A stretch of DNA of 64,000 bases from an uncultured Candidatus Altimarinota bacterium (lineage in GTDB: Bacteria > Patescibacteriota > Gracilibacteria > BD1-5 > UBA6164): NCBI GenBank assembly GCA_938015455.1, contig CALLPL010000006.1:1-64000 (forward strand), written 5' to 3'. Positions 20,341-30,372 of the stretch are shown here, piece by piece. The translations under genes and the position numbers were made by a program. How positions within the stretch are numbered: the stretch's first letter is position 1; every line of letters starts with the position of its first letter. A model generated the notes under the pieces. That model was not told the DNA's origin and did no database searches. It saw only the letters and a list, made by a program, of their open reading frames with translations.

Positions 20341-20589
20341 ATGAAAACGCTTCTCCTTTCCATCATCTGACTCTATCAAAAATACCTCTCACCAGATCAT
20401 TCCTTTTGGGCAAAAAAGAGAAATAATCCCCCCTACTGTAAGCATTTCCCAACCTGTAGTGAATATACCAGGCAGGCCATCGAAAAAAAATGAGTCCTGA
20501 GAGGTTCATATATGGGAATAGGTCGGGTACTTCGCTGTATGCCTTGGAGTAAGGGAGGCTATGATCCAGTAGATAGTATTGACAAATAA
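20341..20589 (+). CDS. yidD: Membrane protein insertion efficiency factor YidD
   Basis: An 82-residue protein with the YidD signature: LYQKYLSPD, then [17 protein letters not shown], and a C-terminal [17 protein letters not shown] with conserved Cys. YidD is a small membrane-associated helper of YidC-dependent insertion. It lies alone, divergent from ruvA and 47 bases before the HD-domain gene. The usual partners rnpA and yidC are not adjacent. Confidence 0.92.
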
Positions 20590-20636
20590 TTTTATAAAGT
20601 TATATTAATATAATATACTTGTATACAAGCCTATAA

Positions 20637-21731
20637 ATGAATGATATACCATCTGACTTAAACAACGCCTTACAGGCACTGTTCAGGTGATGAGAAGCTC
20701 TTAAAAGTAAACAAGAGCCTCAAGAACCAAGAATAAAGAAAGAGGAAATTCCTGAAGGAGAAATTAGAACGCTTCTTCAAGAGTTAGAAACTCCTCAGGC
20801 AGAAATAGAAAAAACTGTTCAAAAAATTCATGCTATTCTAGAACTTACCGAAGAAGATTTAGATAATAATACATATCCTGAAATCAAGAGAATGACTGCT
20901 CTAACTGAAGAAAGAGCAAGACTCCTCCCACGATTTGAAACTATCTCTACTATGATATATAGAGATTATGTTGGGCTTCATTCAAAGAGAATCGAGTTAC
21001 TTATCTGATTTAATCGTCCATTATTCAAAGAAATATTTGGAGAAGAATTTAATGATCATTATGCCACACTCTATGCAGGAGTGCATGATATACTTGAGTG
21101 AATCAGTCCTTTTTGAGATATTCCAACTCCTATCAAGAAATGACTCAGTCCCAGATCTAATAAGATTATGAATATAATAGAGAGAAAACTCTGAGAAATA
21201 CTTATTCGTAGTTACCCTCTTGTTCATCCAGAACATGAATACGATAGGGCAATGCTCGAAGATATGATTAGTAAAAAAACTCTCGAGTCGCAAGTAGTTT
21301 CTTATTTTGATAAACTTGATTGATTTTTAGCATGTTTTCATGAAATAATAGCAGGAAATGAGGAGTTCCGAATCCCTTTCAGTAACTATATCAATATCTT
21401 TAAAGAAATAAAAAGTTGAGAATCACTTCCTACACTACAAAAGTACATTCTTTGGGAATGAAATGAGAATCAAGGAGACCTGGCACTACTCAATCAAGTT
21501 GACAGTATTATTGAACAATGAGAGCGTATAGATGATATTTTCTGAGAATGTGATACAACAGAGTCTATGGAAAAAAATATCGACAATGATTTCTGATTTG
21601 CAATGTATTGAGTATGGAAAAACTTTGTAAAAATGATTCCTAGCTATGATACAAATGGTATAATTTGAGGAAAAAAACTTCTTACTCAAAGATGAAGAAC
21701 TCTTAATCCTCCGGTATGACTATACGAATAG
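20637..21731 (+). CDS. HD-domain protein, YfbR-like 5'-nucleotidase
   Basis: The 364-residue product has the HD pattern of the YfbR family: GLHSKRIELLIGF, then AGVHDILEGISPFGDIPTP (compare the HD..E..GDIPTP motif), and YFDKLDGFLACFHEIIAGNE (compare the family's AAGNNEF). YfbR-type enzymes dephosphorylate deoxynucleoside 5'-monophosphates. The first 100 residues are an acidic helical extension not seen in YfbR (about 200 residues), and the C-terminal part is also long. UGA-Gly codons are frequent. Assignment is by motif only. Confidence 0.75.
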
Positions 21732-21744
21732 ATACGTAAAAGAC

Positions 21745-21771
21745 TTGCATTATCAAGTATTTCACTATAAT
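21745..21771 (+). promoter_or_regulatory. Putative promoter of rplA
   Basis: TTGCAT at 21745-21750 and TATAAT at 21766-21771, spacer 15. The leader of about 70 bases before rplA may carry translational control, but no L1-binding mimic is obvious. Confidence 0.45.
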
Positions 21772-21850
21772 TCATTGGCCTTACACAAGGAAGTTTAGAT
21801 ACTCAAACATGTATCAAACGTTATACCTTTATTTTTTTACATAATCTATC

Positions 21851-22546
21851 ATGGCAAAGCGAGGAAAAAAATACGCAAAAGCAATGGAATTTCTGAATCC
21901 AGAAATGATCTATAGCGTGGATGAAGCAGTTGAACTGCTCGAACAAACAAATACAGTAAAGTTTGATCCTACAGTAGAGGTTCACTTTACTCTCAATCTT
22001 GATCCAAAGCACGTTGATCAGATGATCAGAACGACTGCTAGTCTCCCACATGGTACAGGTAAAACTCCTACCATCTGTGCATTCTCTGATTCTATCTCAG
22101 CTGCTGATCTTAAAAAAGCTGGAGCAACTGCTGCTGGTGGAGAAGAGCTCATTGCAGATATAGAATCTGGAAAAGTAGCTCTTGATTTTGATGTCTGTGT
22201 TGCTACTCCATCTATGATGAGACATCTTTGAAAGATTGCTCGTGTACTTGGGCCAAAGGGACTTATGCCAAACCCTAAAACAGGAACTGTTGGTGAAGAT
22301 CTCATAGCTGTAGTATCTGAAATCGCTGGTGGTAAATTTGAATTCAGAACAGATAAACATGGGAATATCCACTCTATTTTTGGTAAACTCTCATTCGGAA
22401 AAGATAAACTCAAGGAAAATCTTGAAACATTTCTCTCTATAGTTCAAGATGTAAAACCAGCTTGATCAAAAGGAAAATACGTTGAAAATATCACCGTATG
22501 TAACTGTATGGGGCCTGGAATAAAACTTGCTCACGAAATTAGATAA
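21851..22546 (+). CDS. rplA: Large ribosomal subunit protein L1
   Basis: The 231-residue product is standard length: MAKRGKKYAKAMEFL, VEVHFTLNLDPKHVDQMIR, and after two UGA-Gly joins KIARVLGPKGLMPNPKTGTV, the L1 signature. L1 forms the mobile 50S stalk near the E site. It is usually paired with rplK; here it stands alone between its own promoter and terminator. Confidence 0.97.
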
Positions 22547-22557
22547 TCATATAAAAT

Positions 22558-22588
22558 AAAAAAGACTCTCATAACGAGAGTCTTTTTT
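22558..22588. terminator. Terminator after rplA
   Basis: The stem AAAAGACTCTC/GAGAGTCTTTT has a 5-base loop and T run. The convergent sufU gene ends nearby, so it may act on both strands. Confidence 0.88.
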
Positions 22589-22606
22589 ATTTTATGCAAT
22601 ATATTC

Positions 22607-23002
22607 CTATATTAGGGAATCAAAGGTATCTTTTTTTCAGTCTCCCAAATACTTATGGAGAGCATTTCTGGTTGTGAGGAGACCGAGAACTGATGCCTGT
22701 TTTCGTCTATCACTTACAGGAGCCTCTATAAGTTCCTCAATATAACTATAATCCATCTCAAATATTTCTGGAATTTTTAATCCAATAATACTTTCACCAA
22801 AAATACTCGCACATGCCGTAGTAATAATTGCTGTATCACCTTCAAAAGACCAGTCCTTAATAATATTCTCTTCAATCTTGATATAGACTTTGAGATCATC
22901 CCCACAAGTTCGATTCTCTTCCCAAAACGAAATGTCATACTCCGAAAGTATCCCCTTATTAGGGGGGGTTTTACTATAATATATTATGGTTTCGTTATAC
23001 AT
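22607..23002 (-). CDS. sufU: SufU/IscU-type Fe-S scaffold-like protein
   Basis: The 131-residue product has the IscU/SufU fold motifs: PPNKGILSEYDISF, ENRTCGDDLKVY (Cys33, Asp35), EGDTAIITTACASI (Cys64). The third ligand Cys of IscU/SufU (HCS or KC region near residue 103) reads KQASVL, so it is missing. It is the last gene of the sufS unit, with its ATG 4 bases after the previous stop. It may act as a sulfur acceptor with altered chemistry. Confidence 0.85.
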
Positions 23003-23006
23003 AAGC

Positions 23007-23357
23007 CTAGAAAATATTTTTAAGTTTTTCTATCATATCTTGCTCTCAGGTATATTCAAGAAATTCATTCGTTACGTATTGTAAAGAAGCTGCTACTTTA
23101 GTATCAGTCTTATACATACAAATAATTCTCTTCTTATATGCTCTTGCAAAGCCTAGTTCAATTCCAAGTCATGTCGCTGCATCGGTAACCTCTGCTAGGA
23201 ATATATCTACTCCTTTTAATGTCTCTTCTGAGATTATTCTTGTATCTTCTTTCTCATGGGGAAATATCCAATCTATATTAGGAAAATTCTCCTGTAACGG
23301 AATATATAAATCTTCTCTGAATTCTCAAGCTCGCTTATGTCACAATTGTATTTTCAT
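23007..23357 (-). CDS. Nucleoside 2-deoxyribosyltransferase-like protein
   Basis: The 116-residue protein resembles the PF05014 superfamily: DIFLAEVTDAATGLGIELGF is the typical acidic-plus-GxxxELG motif, followed by ARAYKKRIICMY. Members cleave or exchange nucleobases, or act as nucleotide hydrolases. It is enclosed by sufS and sufU and translationally coupled to sufS through TAATG. A link with Fe-S biogenesis is not known. Confidence 0.7.
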
Positions 23358-24685
23358 TATTTCAGATCATTAATAGCCATTTCTAGTACTTCAAAAAACT
23401 TATCTATATCCTCACGAGTATTGTAAATATGAAGGCTCATACGACAACTATGCTTCAGTCCAAGAGACTCCATAAATGGCTCCGCACAATGCTGTCCAGC
23501 TCTGATACAAATATGGTGATCAGCTAAATAATCCGAGATATCAAAACTATGGATTCCTTCTACAGTAAAACTAAATACTCATACTCGGGTGTTAGGATCT
23601 CTACCTCCAATAAGCTTCACCTCACTCTTGTCCATAAGGGATATACCTTCGGATAAATTCTCTTCCTTAGAGGAGAGAGAGGCTGCAGTTTCATCCTCTC
23701 CTTGAGGAGAGGAATTGAGATGAGGTTCAAATTCCTCAAACTTCTTCAATGCATAAGCACTCAAGTCATTTTCTATCTGTTCTAACTCACTATACCCTCA
23801 AATAGATTCTATATATTCAAAAGCCTTTAAGAGACTCACTGCTCACGAAAGATTCGGAGTCCCAGGTTCGAATTTATCAGGAAGTTCGCTACTGCTAGTA
23901 AACTCTCATTGCCTTACATATCAAATAGCTCCACCACCTGAAAATATTGGTTTTAATCTTTTGAATACATCTTCTTTTCCCCATAAAACTCAGATTCATG
24001 AATCGGCAAATATCTTATGTCAGGTAAAAAACATAGCATCACAGCCTATCTTTTCTACATCAACCTTAAAATGTGGAACAGATTGAGACCCATCGACGAT
24101 AAAGAGAGGTCTGTCATTTCCATAACGCATATTTAAAAGTGAATTCACGTTCTCTAAATCAAATATTTGACCTGTTGTATTACTTACGTGTGCTAAAGAA
24201 ACTATTTTTACAGTATCATCAAGCTTTGATCGAAAGTCTTCATAATCCAATTCAAAATTATCATTCACAGCTATATACTCAAGTTCTATACCATAGTCTT
24301 CCTTGAGAATGAGCCAAGGGACAATATTAGCATGATGCTCAACAATACTTACAAGAACCTTATCTCATTTTTTCAACAGGCCGGTCCTCCAAATACTCTG
24401 GGCTAGGATATTCAGTGCGTAGGTAGAATTTCCTGTGTAAATCACCTCTCTCCAACTCTCTGCTCAGATATTATCAGCAACCTTCTGTTTTGAATCCTGA
24501 TACAATTTTTCTGAAATCTCAGAAATCTCGTAACTCCCACGATGAATATTTGCATAACTTGATCTCAGATACTCAGCAACTCCATCTATCACATGAGACG
24601 GTTTTTGGCTCGTCGCTGTACTATCCAAGTACACAAGCTCTGGATGAGTCTGAAATATTGGGAAGTTCTTCTTAATATTTGACAT
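23357..24685 (-). CDS. sufS: Cysteine desulfurase SufS
   Basis: This PLP enzyme frees sulfur from cysteine for Fe-S assembly. The 442-residue product has YLDSTATSQKPSHVIDGV, LVSIVEHHANIVPW, FIVDGSQSVPHFKVD, FFTGHKIFADSGIGVLWGK (PLP Lys in GHK, Gly by UGA) and HICIRAGQHCAEP (catalytic Cys). Start MSNIKKNFPIFQ is preferred over an upstream Met because it matches family length. An insert of about 35 residues before VKLIGGRDPNTRVG derives from a palindromic repeat. It is coupled to the next gene by TAATG. Confidence 0.95.
23659..23727 (-). repeat. Palindromic repeat inside sufS (family copy 2)
   Basis: Two hairpins in tandem: TCTCTTCCTTAGAGGAGAGA at 23659-23678, and CCTCTCCTTGAGGAGAGG at 23695-23712 followed by AATTGAGATGAGGTT. 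It matches the copies at 11882, 46727 and 48118. In the sufS frame it encodes a polar low-complexity insert between two conserved blocks. Confidence 0.65.
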
Positions 24686-24717
24686 ATATATAATTATGCA
24701 TTTAATAATATTTACCA

Positions 24718-24764
24718 CATCGTCCGATGTTACGGGGGGCGTTGCCTTGAACGTTATATCAAGG
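24718..24764 (+). other. Two short hairpins in a GC-rich patch
   Basis: CATC/GATG (24718-24729) and CCTTGA/TCAAGG (24745-24764) flank a G-rich stretch (ACGGGGGGCG), unlike the AT-rich surroundings. It precedes the 24796 gene on the plus strand and the divergent sufS. It could be an RNA leader or a small structured RNA; nothing known is recognised. Confidence 0.35.
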
Positions 24765-24795
24765 TGATAAGATTTTCAGTTATGAAAATTCTTAA

Positions 24796-25014
24796 ATGTG
24801 GAGCCTCAACATGGATATGAATCTGAATCTTGTCTTAACTTTCGATAACCACTTTGTAAAAACAATGATTGCAGTAGGGTATATATGCATACTATCTGGA
24901 CTCATTGTGAATACAAAAGGTATAATATACGGTTTACTCTTCAAGTTTTTACCGTTGATTGGGGGAATTGCATGCTTCGTAACAGCAATCTATATCTCTA
25001 ATCTTCTCCAATAA
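24796..25014 (+). CDS. Small membrane protein, 72 residues
   Basis: Two hydrophobic segments (about residues 25-42 and 46-68) make a hairpin membrane protein. No family is recognised. It has no UGA codon. Starts at residue 6 or 8 (Met) are equally possible because no Shine-Dalgarno sequence stands out. It is transcribed against the suf genes on both sides and splits the suf locus in two. Confidence 0.5.
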   Translation: MWSLNMDMNLNLVLTFDNHFVKTMIAVGYICILSGLIVNTKGIIYGLLFKFLPLIGGIACFVTAIYISNLLQ

Positions 25015-25016
25015 CT

Positions 25017-25067
25017 AACGGGCTGACCGTTAAAACTCTTGCCCGAGTATAAAGGGCTCTTTTTATT
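25017..25067 (+). terminator. Putative terminator after the small membrane gene
   Basis: One hairpin AACGG/CCGTT (25017-25031) is followed by GCCC/GGGC (25041-25057) and TCTTTTT. The stem is short, so confidence is modest. Confidence 0.4.
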
Positions 25068-25740
25068 TCTGTTTTATCCTCTCTAAAATTCTTTCTTTTA
25101 GTTCAGTATACAAAGTTTCCTCTACTTCTTCAAGTTTTCAGAAGGTCTTTGCAATATAGCTTTCGAGCATGAGTATCGTAGCATCTTCTCTTGGAAGTCC
25201 TCGACTACGTAGATAGAAAAGCTTGTCATCTGAAATTCTTTCCATATTACAGGCATGAGCAGCCTTCACGTCGTCACTATGCACGAGGAGTGTTGGAAGT
25301 CACCGAACCTTTCATGTTTGTCCTATGAAAATATTTTCTTCTACCAGGTATCCTTCAACTTTTTCGATTCACTCTGTTATGTGTACGATTCCATCAAGAT
25401 CAATCACTCCATTATCTGATACAAAACTCACAATATTCATATCAAGAAATGCTCATGAGGCAGCGAGTTTCCCATTTATCTTTGCCGTAATTTCTTCTCC
25501 ACGTGAGCTAAGGAGAGCATAAACTTCACACCTAGCATCAATCCCATTTATGAGAAAATGTTTATCAAAAGAGTTCTGAGTTTCAAAATATCCAAAATAC
25601 TGGAGAGAAGATCATTTTCCAAAAGTAAGCTTTTTCAGAACATCTTCTGTATCATAAATCATAACTGATACTCCATCAGCGATATGCATTTCTGATTGTA
25701 GTTCATTACTTTTATAGAGTCTATTTTCTGTAAGGGTCAT
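25063..25740 (-). CDS. sufD: SufD-like Fe-S assembly subunit, short
   Basis: The 225-residue product carries the SufB/SufD C-terminal core: LVHSDDVKAAHACNMERISD then KLFYLRSRGLPREDA, with the His that pairs with SufB's Cys in the SufBCD complex. Typical SufD has about 420 residues, so the N-terminal half is missing or reduced, as seen in some reduced genomes. It is three genes downstream of sufB and likely forms SufBC2D. Confidence 0.85.
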
Positions 25741-25742
25741 AC

Positions 25743-26138
25743 TTATATACTTTTATTTTTAAAATTCTGTCTAAGGAGTTTCAATTTTTCTAAATCTATT
25801 TTAGGGACAGGCTTCTCAAAAGCAAAACTCGTTCCACATCCACATCTATCCTCTACCTCATCACTTGCAAATATGTATCTCGTTTTTGCGATTCATGTAT
25901 GATCTGCTTTCACGACTCTCGTAATCTTGGCAGATTCTAAGTATTTCCTATCTGTTTTTGGAACATAGAGTTCAAAATTATACTCACTCTCAAGTTTATC
26001 TATATCCTCATCTATCTCAAATTCTGTTTCCATTCGTATCTTCGTTCCTGAGCAGCCAGCTTCTACAAAATACACCTTGAGCCTTTCTACTGAGCTTGCT
26101 TCATATTCAGAGACTGTTTTTTTATCAAGTTGTAGCAT
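25743..26138 (-). CDS. A-type Fe-S carrier (SufA/IscA-like)
   Basis: The 131-residue HesB-like protein has VEAGCSGTKIRMETEF (first Cys) and DRCGCGTSFAFE (the C-terminal CGC pair), the three cysteines that carry a cluster in IscA/SufA/ErpA. The tail after the motif is longer than usual (about 30 residues). It starts inside the stop of the gene before (TAATG), so it is coupled to it. Confidence 0.88.
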
Positions 26139-26497
26139 TAATCTTCTACTTTACGGTAATATTTTAATCTATAACCATCGCAATTCTTAAAAGTTAGAAT
26201 AAATACTTTTTTATTTTTAATGCGAATCAGTGGTTCTACCTCCCCTATAAAGATTTCATTTATGATCGGTTCTATATTATCAACTTGTTTATCTAGTATA
26301 TAATTATAGATGCAAAACGCTCCACTTCAACTATCTATACTTATATACTTATCCTCTATATTTACTTGAGTTAAACTCTCAATTTGCCTTCAGACTCTTA
26401 AAAAATTCTTACTAATTAAATACTTAGAGAAAAATAAAAAGTGGAACCAATATCACATAAAAAGTAATAAGAAAAAAATAGCTACCCAATACTTCAT
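26138..26497 (-). CDS. Hypothetical membrane-anchored protein in the suf operon
   Basis: The 119-residue product has one N-terminal hydrophobic segment ([20 protein letters not shown]) and a basic cytoplasmic or external part. It is not similar to known Suf proteins. It starts 16 bases inside the sufB 3' end and ends on the sufA-like ATG, so it is firmly in the operon. An accessory role is possible from position only. Confidence 0.65.
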
Positions 26498-27885
26498 TCC
26501 ATTTCCATAGAAATTAAAACGTTCATCTCACTTGCATACTCGAGTGGGAGTTCTTTTACGATTGGAGAGATAAATCCGTTTACAATCATAGCTGCAGCTT
26601 CTTCTTCTCAGATTCCTCGGGACTGGAGATAAAATAAATCATCTTCATTTATCTTTCCAGCACTTGCCTCATGAGCTACAATTGATTCAGTATTTCCACA
26701 ACGAATATCTGGGATTGTATCTGATCCAGATTTATCATCTAATAGTAACGCGTCGCATTCTATTTTTGTGACCGATCCTGTTGCTCCGGGTTTGATATCA
26801 ATAAGCCCCCTATAGGTAGAGAGTCCTCATCATTTTGAAATTGATTTAGAAACAACAGAGCTTGAAGTATTTTTTCCTATATGGATAATTTTTGCTCCTG
26901 TGTCTTGGTTTTGCCCAGCATTTGCAAAAGCAATCCCGAGATGATCAGCGCGAGAATTATCTCCAATGAGTACAGAGCAAGGGTAGAGCATAGTCGTATT
27001 TGATCCCATATTTCCTCCTACCCATTCCATATATCCAGATTCTTCTACAAGTGCTCTTTTGGTATTGAGATTATAAGTATCTAAACTCCAGTTCTCTACT
27101 GAGCTATATCTCATCGTTGCATTTTTCCCGACAAAGATTTCTACTCCTCCTGCGTGCAGTGAGTTTTCATCGTACTTTGGAGCAGAACATCCCTCTATAT
27201 AGTGAGCCTCTGCATCATCCTCTACGATAATCATCGTATGTTCAAACTGTCCTCCTTGTTTCACGTTCATACGGAAATATGACTGAAGTGGCTCAGAAAC
27301 CTTTACTCATTTTGGGACATAGAGAAATGTACCTCCAGACCAAACAGCATAATGCAGTGACGCAAACTTGTGATCTGTAAGTGGAATAGATTTTGCAAAA
27401 TACTTCTTGATAATTTCTTCATACTTTGGGTTCTTCAGAGCATTTGAGAGATCATCAAATATTACTCCTTTTTCTGCAATCTCTTCCTTAAGGCTATGGT
27501 AGACTGTTTCACTATCATACTGTGCCCCTACTCCTGCAAGAGCCTGTTTTTCAGCCTCTGGGATCCCCAGCTTATCAAAAGTATTTTTTATATTTTCAGG
27601 AACATCGTCCCAAGATTTATTATCCCCAGCTCCTTCTGGCCTCCTAAAATAATAGATACTCTGCAGATCAAGGTCCGAAAGATCAGGTCACCAAGTAGGC
27701 ATAGCTCTCTCATTGAAAAGCTTCAGAGCCTTGAGTCTTAAATCAAGCATCCACTTTGGTTCTTCATTCGCCGATGAGATTTCTCTCACGACTGCTTCAT
27801 TTATTCCCTGAATTGCGTCTCATTTGTATGCGACATCGTCAGAGAAGTCCCAAGTTCATGATGTTGTTACGGTTTGTGTGGTCAT
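26482..27885 (-). CDS. sufB: Fe-S cluster scaffold protein SufB
   Basis: A 467-residue SufB. Motifs: [19 protein letters not shown], the beta-helix core with [59 protein letters not shown] (conserved Cys and HEA), and [19 protein letters not shown]. It ends ISMEMEGSIG, where the penultimate block matches the family's end, and its Gly is the UGA that overlaps the next ATG (ATGA). With SufC and SufD it builds clusters from SufS/SufU sulfur. Confidence 0.96.
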
Positions 27886-27944
27886 AATTTTTATAGATGT
27901 TAAATGTATACTTTTATAATGTGTAACATTTTTAGTTTGGATTT

Positions 27945-28685
27945 TTATAGTTCCCCAAAACCTGTTTCACTCACTTGTTTTGCTAATTCTTTTCATCCCT
28001 GTTTTACTATCTCTCCCTCTTTCATTACGAAGACCCTATCGACATCTATATACTCGAGTATCGTAAAGTAATGAGTAATGATGATAATAGAATTTTCTGA
28101 TGAGCTCAGAGATTGGAGCATAGTTGCAACAGTCTTGAATGCATCAAGGTCAAGTCATGAGTCTATTTCATCAAGTATGATATACTTTGGTCAGATGAGT
28201 TTCATCTGAAGTATTTCGATCTTTCTCTTTTCTCCTCCTGAAAATCATACATTGAGATCACGGTCAAGAAATTTTTCATCAATATGAAGCTCTTCAAGTT
28301 GTTTTTTAATAAATCTCTTAAAAAGAAATGGTGAAAGACCATCGAATGATTCATTTCGCTGTTTTTCGGAAATATTATAGATAGTTCGAAGATACTCTGA
28401 AAGTTTTACTCACTGTATTTCAGGAATATTCTGAAAACTCAAAAATACTCATTTTTGTGAACGTTCATCTGGATCCATTTCTACAAGATTTTCTCAGTCT
28501 ATAGTTATACTCCCAGCAGTTACTTCATACTTCGGATGCCCCATAAGAACACTCGAGAGTGTTGACTTTCAAGAGCCATTTTTACCAAGCAAGCAGTAGT
28601 TTTTTCCAAGCTCAAAATCTATACTCACTCCTTTAAGAATTTGTTTTTCTCCAGCTTCTACTTTTAAATCAGATATTTGTATCAT
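27945..28685 (-). CDS. sufC: Fe-S assembly ATPase SufC
   Basis: The 246-residue ABC ATPase has Walker A LLGKNGSGKST (second Gly by UGA), Q-loop FLSFQNIPEIQG, signature NVGFSGGEKRKIEILQM, Walker B KYIILDEIDSGLD and the H-loop IIIITHY. IDSGLD and the following DLDAF are specific for SufC. It is first in the sufC-sufB-orf-sufA-sufD unit and has the 314-base leader region upstream. Confidence 0.96.
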
Positions 28686-28999
28686 CAATTTAGTTTTTTA
28701 TCAAAAAATAAGACTGGAATATTTTAATCATATATTTACTACTCACAAGACTTTTTGACTTGTATTTATATATACTCGAGATATATACTTTTGCTCTATA
28801 AGTGAATTGTGAAGAAAATGTGAAAAACTTTTATATTTCCGCATAAAATAGGCATAAATATTTTTATATGTTTTGTCTAGCCTAATATAACAGTCGTGTT
28901 TGACATGAAAGTCAAAAAACATACAACTAATATAGAACTTCTCTATTTTTAGACAAAAAAAGAGAGAAATTCACATTTTGTTAACAAAATATAGCACTA
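28686..28999. other. Divergent intergenic region between sufC and rsmH
   Basis: The 314 bases are AT-rich and hold no gene. On the minus strand TTGTGA-16-TAAAAT is a weak promoter candidate for sufC. On the plus side a TTGACA occurs at about 28898 without a well-spaced -10 box. A 16-base palindrome ATTTTGTTAACAAAAT at 28975-28990 lies directly before rsmH and could be an operator. Confidence 0.4.
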
Positions 29000-29953
29000 A
29001 TGGATGTAAAAACTGACCAAAATATCCATACATCTGTCCTTTTGAAAGAACTTGTAGGAGCTATCTCTCTGAAGAAAGATGAAAAAAATATTGTTGTTGA
29101 CGCTACTCTCGGACTTGCTGGACACGCAGGTGAAATACTAAAAGAAATGAATCCGGGAGATATACTTGTCGGTTTTGATGCTGATGAGCGAAACCTAAAG
29201 CTCGCCAAAAACAGACTCGAAAAAATACAAACACAATACGCACCTGAAGTGCAAATTATCCTCATACATAGTAATTTCGTAGATCTCAGAGAAAGGCTAC
29301 AAGATAACGGCATTACTTATGTACGAGCGATATATTATGACCTATGAGTATCCTCACTCCATTTTGATGAGGCAGATCGAGGCTTTAGTCTGAGGCTTAA
29401 TGGCCCACTCGACATGCGCTTTGATACCCGAAGTTGAAAAACAGCTGCAGAACTCATCAATTATTCTGAGGAAAAAGATTTATTTCAAATTTTCAAAGAA
29501 TATGGTGAAGAACCCTATGCTCGGAAAATAGCTGCAAAAATCATAGAGTCTCGGAAAGAACAAAAATTTCAAACAACTGGAGATCTTACAAATTTCCTTG
29601 ATGAAAAAATAAATACACATATTAAAACAAAAATGCGAGTATTCCAGGCACTCAGAATTGCCGTGAATAGTGAACTATACAACCTTGAAAAAAGTTTGTG
29701 AGATGCAATAGAATTATTAGAACAAGATTGAATAATCTTTGCCATTAGTTTTCACTCTCTTGAGGATCGAATAGTAAAGCAAACCCTAAAAAGAGAATCT
29801 CGTGACTGCCTCTGCTCTGATATAATCTGCAGCTGCAAGCATACAAAAACAGTAAAAATACTCACAAAGAAACCGATACTCCCTGATGAATGAGAACAAA
29901 AAAATAATCCACGAAGTAGAAGCGCAAAAGCTAGAGCAGCAGTAAAAATATAA
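29000..29953 (+). CDS. rsmH: 16S rRNA (cytosine1402-N4)-methyltransferase RsmH
   Basis: The 317-residue product (MraW) has motif I VVDATLGLAGHAGEIL, DLGVSSLHFDEADRGFS (Gly by UGA), GPLDMRFDTRSG, LRIAVNSELYNLEKSL, and FHSLEDRIVKQTL. RsmH modifies C1402 in the 30S P site. As in most bacteria it is followed by ftsL. The rest of the dcw cluster is not here. Confidence 0.95.
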
Positions 29954-29976
29954 ATTAATCTCCTTTTTTCTAATAT

Positions 29977-30342
29977 ATGAATCCAAGACTTGTATTACGC
30001 GATACCCCCTCAAAGTTTTCTTCTAACAGAAAGAAAGAAAAAGAGAGCCTTCGTTTTGGGTATGCAAGTACATACTTTACACTTCTTGCGATGATTAGCT
30101 TTCTTCTTATATACTATGTATGGACCCTCAATGTGAACGCAACTCAAGGATATAATATTCGTGACTTACAAGAAACACAGACTGAACTAAAGAAGAAACT
30201 TGAAAGACTCGATAGTAAGATTTCAAATCTTGAGAGCTTAGATTCAATTGAATCAGATCCTACCCTTAAAGACATGGTTCCTATTGATGAACCAAACTAT
30301 GTTGTTATACGTAGTGACGTACAATATGTATATAATAATTAA
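29977..30342 (+). CDS. FtsL-like cell division protein
   Basis: The 121-residue product has a basic cytoplasmic N-terminus (about residues 1-30), one membrane segment (YFTLLAMISFLLIYYVWTL) and an external coiled coil (RDLQETQTELKKKLERLDSK). This is the topology of FtsL, and the position directly after rsmH is the usual ftsL slot. Sequence is weakly conserved in this family, so the call rests on topology and order. Confidence 0.72.
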   Translation: MNPRLVLRDTPSKFSSNRKKEKESLRFGYASTYFTLLAMISFLLIYYVWTLNVNATQGYNIRDLQETQTELKKKLERLDSKISNLESLDSIESDPTLKDMVPIDEPNYVVIRSDVQYVYNN

Positions 30343-30372
30343 AAAGAAGTCTTAATGACTTCTTTTTAATTA
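30336..30372. terminator. Terminator after rsmH-ftsL
   Basis: The stem AATTAAAAAGAAGTC/GACTTCTTTTTAATT has loop TTAAT and overlaps the ftsL-like stop. The minus-strand gene ends at 30373, so it may work in both directions. Confidence 0.9.
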
